Assembly (NCBI RefSeq): GCF_017591435.1
Contig: NC_059304.1
Coordinates: 25,582,326-25,646,325, forward strand
DNA from: Portunus trituberculatus
Taxonomy: Eukaryota; Arthropoda; Malacostraca; Decapoda; Portunidae
DNA: 64,000 nucleotides
Direction of reading: 5' to 3'
The notes beneath the pieces are model-generated. The model had not been told where the DNA came from and made no database searches. It saw only the letters and a program-made list of their open reading frames with translations. The position numbers and the translations under genes are program-made. Of this stretch, positions 59,000 through 64,000 are shown in pieces; position 1 is the stretch's first letter; each line of letters starts with the position of its first letter.

Positions 59000-60301
59000 C
59001 AGTGGTGCCTTGGAATACAAATTTAATCCATTCAAAATTTTGTTCTTACTCCAAAATGTTCTTACTCCAAAGCATCAAAATACATGTATTCTTATGGAAG
59101 AAATTATAATTAATTCCAAACCACCTCCCAAGATAAAAAAAATTGTATTTTTCACCTAGTTTCATACTTTTTGCATACTATTACTATATATACTACTACT
59201 ACTATTATGCTATAACTATAGAAGATAGGAAAATAAAGCAGGAAAGTAAGCAAAATATAATATAATGAAAATTCAACTTCTTGTGGTCAGAAACAAGCAT
59301 CACCTCATGTGACTCCATCAAGCCAGCACCACACACTCTTATATAAGCCAATAAGTTTTTCTTTGATATACTGCATTCATTATGGAAAATAAATCAGGGA
59401 AGTAAGCAAATTGTAATATGAAAATTCAAATTCTTCGCAGTCAGAAACAAGTGTCAACACATCCTCCTCAGACGACTCCATCAAGCCAACAATATACACT
59501 CTTATCTAAACCAATAACGAGTCAAAAATAACGATTCCAATATTGTCATGCATCATAATGTTTCTGAACTGCTTACTTATCCATGGAAATACATGTATAT
59601 CTTATATCTCACCAAGAAATACATAAAAAATTATAAAATACAGCATACTGACATAAGTGCTTTCACCATCCTCATGCTTGGCGCCCCCACACTTCCACAA
59701 ACATATCCTTGTAAAAGCTGATACATGATTGGCTAAGTGTCCACCATCTTGAAAACAATGGACCAATGACAGGCCTCGATATATGACAGATAGCCTCAAG
59801 CATAAACAGACTGTGCGGCATAAAGGAGCACACACGGTCCAGATATAAGATATATCTGGACCATCGGAGTGCGGCTTCTGAAAAGCGCCATGATCGTGCC
59901 TGATGGGCTATAAGGGTTAAGACTTTTAATTCATGAGCTGGATACTCTCTCATCCCCTTGGATCTTCTAGAATCTTCCATACGTCTGTCTGTATGTCTCG
60001 TGACCACGTGTGCTGCTAGGCTAGGTAATGATCTTAATAACTAAAGAAAAATTAATATTATTATCTGCTGCTCTACAAAACAACAACCAAACAACTGCAA
60101 ACAACACTCCTGAGGCACTGAGGCAGCGTGGTGGCCCAGTATGCAGTCAGCTGATCGAGCAATGCTGCGCACAATTTGTTGACCGCGTTTGTTATTGTTT
60201 GCACTTCAAAGCAAAGTTTGCCTTCCAGTGCAAAAAAACATGATTTTTTTTGTTTGTAATCCAGATCATTTGTAATCAAAAGCATTCGTACTCCAAAGTA
60301 C

Positions 60302-60306
<5 letters not shown>
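59000..60306. mobile_element. TIR element T5 (Tigger-like ends), non-autonomous
   Basis: CAGTGGTGCCTTGGAATAC after TA at the left, and GTACTCCAAAGTACCACTA before TA at the right. The ends are inverted repeats of about 20 bases with longer, weaker similarity inwards. A direct duplication inside (TATGAAAATTCAA...AGAAACAAG at about 59262-59297 and 59415-59450) is visible. No coding region. Confidence 0.7.

Positions 60307-60376
<70 letters not shown>
60307..60376. repeat. (TA)n microsatellite
   Basis: 70 bases of TA between the right end of T5 and a short (CA) run before copy T1e. Confidence 0.95.
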
Positions 60377-60384
<8 letters not shown>

Positions 60385-60386
<2 letters not shown>

Positions 60387-61200
60387 GGCAACCCCTGCTT
60401 AACAAAGGGGTTACGTTCCAAAAAAATCCTTCTTTAAGCGAAATTTCGTTAAATGAACCGATTATAACAAGTTTAACCCCTGACTTGAACTTCCATTGAG
60501 AGTAAACAAAGCGAGAGTGCATCATAGTACAGTGAAAGGTTTAATGAAAGTAAAAATTATGAAGTTAAACATTTAAGCAGTTTAATTTAAGTCATTATAA
60601 TGTACACTAATGTATGTATGTACGTAACTTTATAATGTTGATGATCTTAAATTTATAAAGGGAGGGAGAGTGGAGCGGGAAAGACACTAACCAGCAACCT
60701 GTGAAATGTAAACAAAGGGCGCATCATTGTATCACGTACAAAACTTATGTAACACGTTTCCACAAGGCTTTCCATTTTATCCATTGTAGAGTCATGAGTT
60801 CAGGTGGTTCTTTTAGCTTGCAAGGAAGATATGGTCTCTCCAGCCTTCTTAATAGAGTCTGCTGACTTGAAAATAGTAGAGACAGTAGATGGAGTCAAGA
60901 TGGTGGCGAGCAATGCTATTAGTTTTCTCGCCTCTCTTGTGTCTGTGAATAATATCCAGATTCACTTCGAGAGTAAGAGACTTCGTGGTCTTCTTAGCAA
61001 CGCTAGGCGACATTGCAGGGCGTTTTGGTGGTAAGTTGAGCGAGGGAAGACGAGCGGCTGCTGACACTGTTATTGTTAGTGTCATTGTTTTGAACAGGGG
61101 GAGTGAGTGGTGTGCGTGTTGTGTTGTCCATGAGAGGCGCTGGTGTATTCAAAAGCCTGTTGGCTTGCGTGATACAGCGGGGCTTTCAAACTTGGAAAAA
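60385..61200 (-). mobile_element. Tigger/pogo-like family T1, copy e, cut by R12
   Basis: Starts CAGGCAACCCCTGC. The interior matches copies a and d. The last 140 or so bases are missing: after CTTGGAAAAAA the sequence changes to R12. The helix-turn-helix remnant is on the - strand (61085-60849), with LTLEVNLDIIHRHKRGEKTN. Confidence 0.83.
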
Positions 61201-61715
61201 AATGATGAGGAAAATACTATGCACTGTAATAAGACCTCAGTTAGAGTATGCAGCAGTCATCTGGTCACCGTATATGAAGAAACATGTGAAGAAGATGGAA
61301 AGGGTGCAGAGGCTGGTGACAAGGATGATGCAAGAGTTCAAGGAGATAACTTATGAGGAGTGATTGGAGAGGTTGGAATTGACCACATTGGAAGAGAGAA
61401 GAATAAGGGGATAACATGATAACATTGTACAAAATAGTGAAGAAAATTGACATACTGGACAGGAATTTAATAAAAGCAACCCCAAGTAGTCACCTGAGAG
61501 GACATGCAAATAAACTAACAAAAGATATTTGTTTGAACAATGTCAAGAAGTACAGTTTCCCCTACTGTAGTATTGATCAGTGGAAAAAACTGAATAGTGA
61601 TGTTGTAGATGCGGCATGTACCAACCAAATGAAAGAGAGATATGACAATTGTGGACAAGGAGGCAGGACACAGAGAGCTTAGCTCGGGCCCTGTAAGACA
61701 CAAATGGGTAAATAC
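61201..61715 (+). mobile_element. Non-LTR retrotransposon R12, 5' truncated, subfamily B-like
   Basis: Only the end of ORF2: MRKILCTVIRPQLEYAAVIW, KKHVKKMERVQRLVTRM, LTTLEERRIRG-like region with a shift, then KEICLNNVKKYSFPYCSIDQ-like sequence and the stop TAG. The 3' stem GCAGG/CCTGT (with one wobble) is present. The tail CAAATGGGTAAATAC is followed by (AC)n. Unlike other copies, its 5' side is joined to a Tigger element, not to a dinucleotide tract. Confidence 0.84.
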
Positions 61716-61741
61716 ACACACACACATACACACACACACAC
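61716..61741. repeat. (AC)n between R12 and R13
   Basis: 26 bases of AC with one T interruption. Confidence 0.93.
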
Positions 61742-62136
61742 CGGAATTGGCAGAAATGACCTATGAGGAGAGATTAAAAGAAATGAATTTGCTTACTTTG
61801 GAATAAAGAAGAGAAAGAGGAGATTTAATACAGGTTTATAAACTGTTGAACGGTTTGGATGAAGTGGATAATGAACAAATGATGTTGAGAGAGGAAAATT
61901 TAAATAGAACTACGAGATCGCATAGTAAAAAGATAGCCAAGGGAATATGCTTGAAGGATGTGAAGAAATATAGTTTCCCACAGAGATGTGTGGAGGTGCG
62001 GAATAGTTTGAGTGAGGAGGTGGTGTCAGCGAGGAGTGTGCATAGTTTTAAAGGAAAGTTGGATGTGTGTAGATATGGAGACAGGGCCACACGAGTATGA
62101 TACCCAGGCCCTGTAAAATTACAACTAGGTGAATAC
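61742..62136 (+). mobile_element. Non-LTR retrotransposon R13, short 3' copy, subfamily C
   Basis: Matches R9 from 34463 to its end with few differences (for example CAA to TAA in the LPTLEQ motif). The frame at 61846-62100 ends CRYGDRATRV. It is followed by (AC)n and R14. Confidence 0.87.
62081..62114 (+). ncRNA. 3' stem-loop of R13 (ACAGGGCC/GGCCCTGT)
   Basis: Eight perfect pairs. Arms at 62081-62088 and 62107-62114. R9 has G-T at the third pair where R13 has A-T. Confidence 0.68.
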
Positions 62137-62155
62137 ACACACACACACACACACA
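62137..62155. repeat. (AC)n between R13 and R14
   Basis: 19 bases of AC, ending at the full 5' end of R14. Confidence 0.94.
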
Positions 62156-62175
62156 GCGTCGCTGTCGCTGAGAGA

Positions 62176-62180
62176 GGACG
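62176..62180 (+). promoter_or_regulatory. GGACG near the 5' end of R14
   Basis: At +21 to +25 from the (AC)n boundary; see R2, R7 and R9 for the same element. Confidence 0.4.
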
Positions 62181-62378
62181 GCTCGTCTCCGGCTGCGGAG
62201 TGCGGACGGGAAGAAGGAAAATACCTATGGTGTTGCAGGGCCCGGGTAACTCTAAGTTAGTGTCCTGTTAATGTCCAACTGTCGCTTAGTGTTGAAAGTG
62301 AGGGATATGGAGAGTGATCCCTGAGAGGAGAGTGTGGGCGGTGATTGTTTTGGCCGTAATCAGCTGACGATAGCAAAA

Positions 62379-62672
62379 ATGGCGTCTAGACAAACAAGAG
62401 ACTTTGAAGGTTTTATTACTACGCCAAAAGGACTGGAGAAACTTGATATGGATGCAAGAATTCAGGCACTGGAAAGTAAGTTCCTAAACATTTTGTCAAT
62501 AGAAGAAAAACTGGATAGAGTTCTAGCCGAGAATGATTCGTTCAAAAAAGAGATCTATTTGTTAACGTTAGCGAATAAAGAGCTATTGAAAGAAAAAGTA
62601 GAGATGGAGAAAGAAAACCAACAACTAAGGAAACAATGTGAAGAGATGAAGGCTAAACTCATGGAAATGTAG
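62379..62672 (+). pseudogene. R14 ORF1 N-terminus, coiled coil
   Basis: 97 codons from ATG (MASRQTRDFEGFITTPKGLE) to a TAG after KAKLMEM. Residues 30-97 form a heptad-rich charged helix (LESKFLNILSIEEKLDRVLA, NKELLKEKVEMEKENQQLRK) typical of trimerising ORF1 coiled coils. The TAG is probably a mutation, because the same frame continues with ISEGDLRKEECLNLIDTRMK. R7 has the same start, but this segment is deleted there. Confidence 0.78.
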
Positions 62673-62849
62673 ATAAAAATATCCGAAGGGGACTTGAGGA
62701 AGGAGGAATGCCTTAATCTAATTGATACCAGGATGAAAGAAGTGAACCATGAACATCAGGAGGTACAAAGATTTAGGAGATAGTGAAAAAGCAGGAAGAG
62801 GAAAATAAAGTGATTACGCAGAGTGAAATGGTAAAGGCACTAAAGGAAA

Positions 62850-63212
62850 ATGAGTATGTCTTTACTGAACAAGATCTCTGTGGAAGAAGAGGACTTATAT
62901 GCTGAGGTAGAAGAAAGTGTGAGATTGGGAGCTTTTGAGGAAGGCAAGAATAGACCATTAAAATTGAAATTAAAGTCTCAGGTGGCAGCGGAGGCCTTGT
63001 TGAGGAGGGCTTGGAAACTTAAGGACTCTGAAGAAACCAAAACAATTTACATAAGAAGAAATATGTCACAAGATGAGCGAATGAAAATGAAGGAGCTTGT
63101 AACTGAAGTGAAGGAGAGGAATGACGAAAGAACAGAGGAGGAAAAGATCAAGTTTTTTTGGAGGATGAGAAATGGGAGGCTAAAGAAGTGGTGGATAAAA
63201 CACACGGAATAG
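62850..63212 (+). pseudogene. R14 ORF1 C-terminal RRM-like part
   Basis: Contains SLLNKISVEEEDLYAEVEES, VRLGAFEEGKNRPLKLKL, LLRRAWKLKDSEETKTIYIR and FFWRMRNGRLKKWWIKHTE. It is preceded by the deletion that removes KKKCVIIIGLREE. It ends in TAG at 63210 with ORF2 already open in the -1 frame. Confidence 0.78.
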
Positions 63213-63784
63213 GCATTACATGGAAGAATGAGACTAGGAATGGAATAAAAGTGACTTACACGAACATAGATGGATTTCTGTCTAAGAGGCTAGAATGTAT
63301 GGATTACCTAAGAAATAACGAACCGGACATAATGTGTGTAGTGGAAACAAAGCTAAGGCTCGAAATAAAGCTAGACTGGTTTGTTGTAAAACACTACAAA
63401 GTATGGAGAAATGATAGAAAAAATAAAGGAGGTGGTGGTATAATGGTTCTTACTAAGGAAGATCTGATAGTGAAGGAGGTGAACTATAGTAAGAGAAATG
63501 AAGAAGTGATAAGTATGCTTATAACAGATGGCAAGAGGGACATTAATATTATAACAGTATACATACCACCCAGAACCAGTGCTTGGGAATATGAACAGTA
63601 CCAAATGGTGATGAGAAATACTCTAGACAGAATGAAGCAAGAACTCATCAGAAAGGATAGAGTGATGATAGTTGGAGACTTTGATTGCAAGGAAATAGTG
63701 TGGGAAGTCCGAGTGGAAGAAGGTAACCAGTGGAGTTCCACAAGGGTCAGTGCTTGGTCGAATCATGTTTTTGATTTATGTTAA
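63158..63784 (+). pseudogene. R14 ORF2: endonuclease N-terminal half fused out of frame to RT
   Basis: The frame runs from the ORF1 overlap through VTYTNIDGFLSKRLECMDYL, VVETKLRLEI (no stop here, unlike R7), GGGGIMVLTKEDL, VYIPPRTSAWEY and IVGDFDCKEIVWE (GDFN changed to GDFD). After the deletion it continues out of frame into RT sequence and stops at 63784. The catalytic D and SDH motifs of the endonuclease are lost with the deletion. Confidence 0.82.
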
Positions 63785-64000
63785 TGATATGCCAGTAGGA
63801 ATTGACAGTTACATGAACATGTTTGCGGACAATACTGAAATTATGAGGAGAGTAAGGAATGTGGAAGATTGTAACAAGTTACAGGAAGATCTTGATAAAA
63901 TATATGAGTGGAGTAAGGAGTGGCAGATGGAATTTAATATAGACAAGACCCATGTTATGAAAATGGGAAGAAGTAGATACAGACCGAACTGGGATTACAG

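Larger units (their letters stand above)
62156..64000 (+). mobile_element. Non-LTR retrotransposon R14, full 5' end, runs off the window
   Basis: Near-identical to R7. It has the 5' UTR, the ORF1 ATG at 62379, and ORF1 residues that R7 has lost. It has a deletion of about 120 bases at the start of the RRM-like module (near 62858) and another of 1420 bases that joins GDFDCKEIVWE of the endonuclease to the RT motif TSGVPQGSVLG at a GGAAG shared by both sides (63703-63707). FADN replaces FADD. The 3' end is outside the window. Confidence 0.88.

Overview
The window looks like nuclear DNA of an arthropod, most likely a decapod crustacean such as a crab. The evidence is one intron-rich host gene, long (CT)n, (AC)n and (TA)n tracts, and very dense mobile elements whose reverse transcriptase families I recognise from crustacean genomes. 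The species call is inference, because no search could be run. I found no bacterial operon, tRNA, rRNA or CRISPR array.

Host gene: three + strand exons (17938-18210, 46215-46311, 58486-58730) with clean splice sites and compatible phases encode the middle part of RIC1, the partner of RGP1 in the guanine-nucleotide exchange complex for Rab6 at the Golgi. The whole window therefore lies inside RIC1. Everything else sits in its introns: more than 17.9 kb upstream, 28.0 kb, 12.2 kb, and more than 5.2 kb downstream.

Layout. 0.1-2.5 kb: two Tigger/pogo-derived elements and an older repeat. 2.5-9.1 kb: a nest on the - strand, a non-LTR retrotransposon (R1) abutting a poly-A non-LTR element (P1), which is broken by a Tigger element (itself broken by another Tigger) and ends at a TTA-flanked element. 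9.1-14.1 kb: a full-length - strand non-LTR element (R2) carrying a Tigger insertion and joined to the tail of R3. 14.1-17.9 kb: a 5'-inverted poly-A element, a gypsy gag-protease relic, and R4 between two (CT)n tracts. 19.2-40.9 kb: seven non-LTR elements (R5-R11), all on the + strand, head to tail, each separated from the next by (AC)n. 42.4-45.7 kb: a dead RTE-like element. 47.3-51.9 kb: a pogo-like relic holding a gypsy LTR element. 51.9-57.8 kb: Tigger, a TTA-flanked element, and a transposon-like unit with inverted repeats carrying a FEN1/XPG-like nuclease plus cysteine-rich CXC gene. 59.0-64.0 kb: a TIR element, a truncated Tigger, and a second head-to-tail array (R12-R14) that runs off the end.

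Main points of interest. The R family (R1-R14) is a CR1/jockey-like ORF1-endonuclease-RT element whose body ends in GGTAAATAC and is followed by whichever dinucleotide tract it sits in. A short stem-loop at its 3' end, with the ORF2 stop codon in the loop, is kept in every copy with an intact tail and shows compensatory base changes between subfamilies. The full-length copies share GGACG about 20 bases from the 5' end. ORF2 lies in the -1 frame relative to ORF1. The nuclease/CXC unit at 54.3-56.7 kb is the best candidate for an under-described mobile system.
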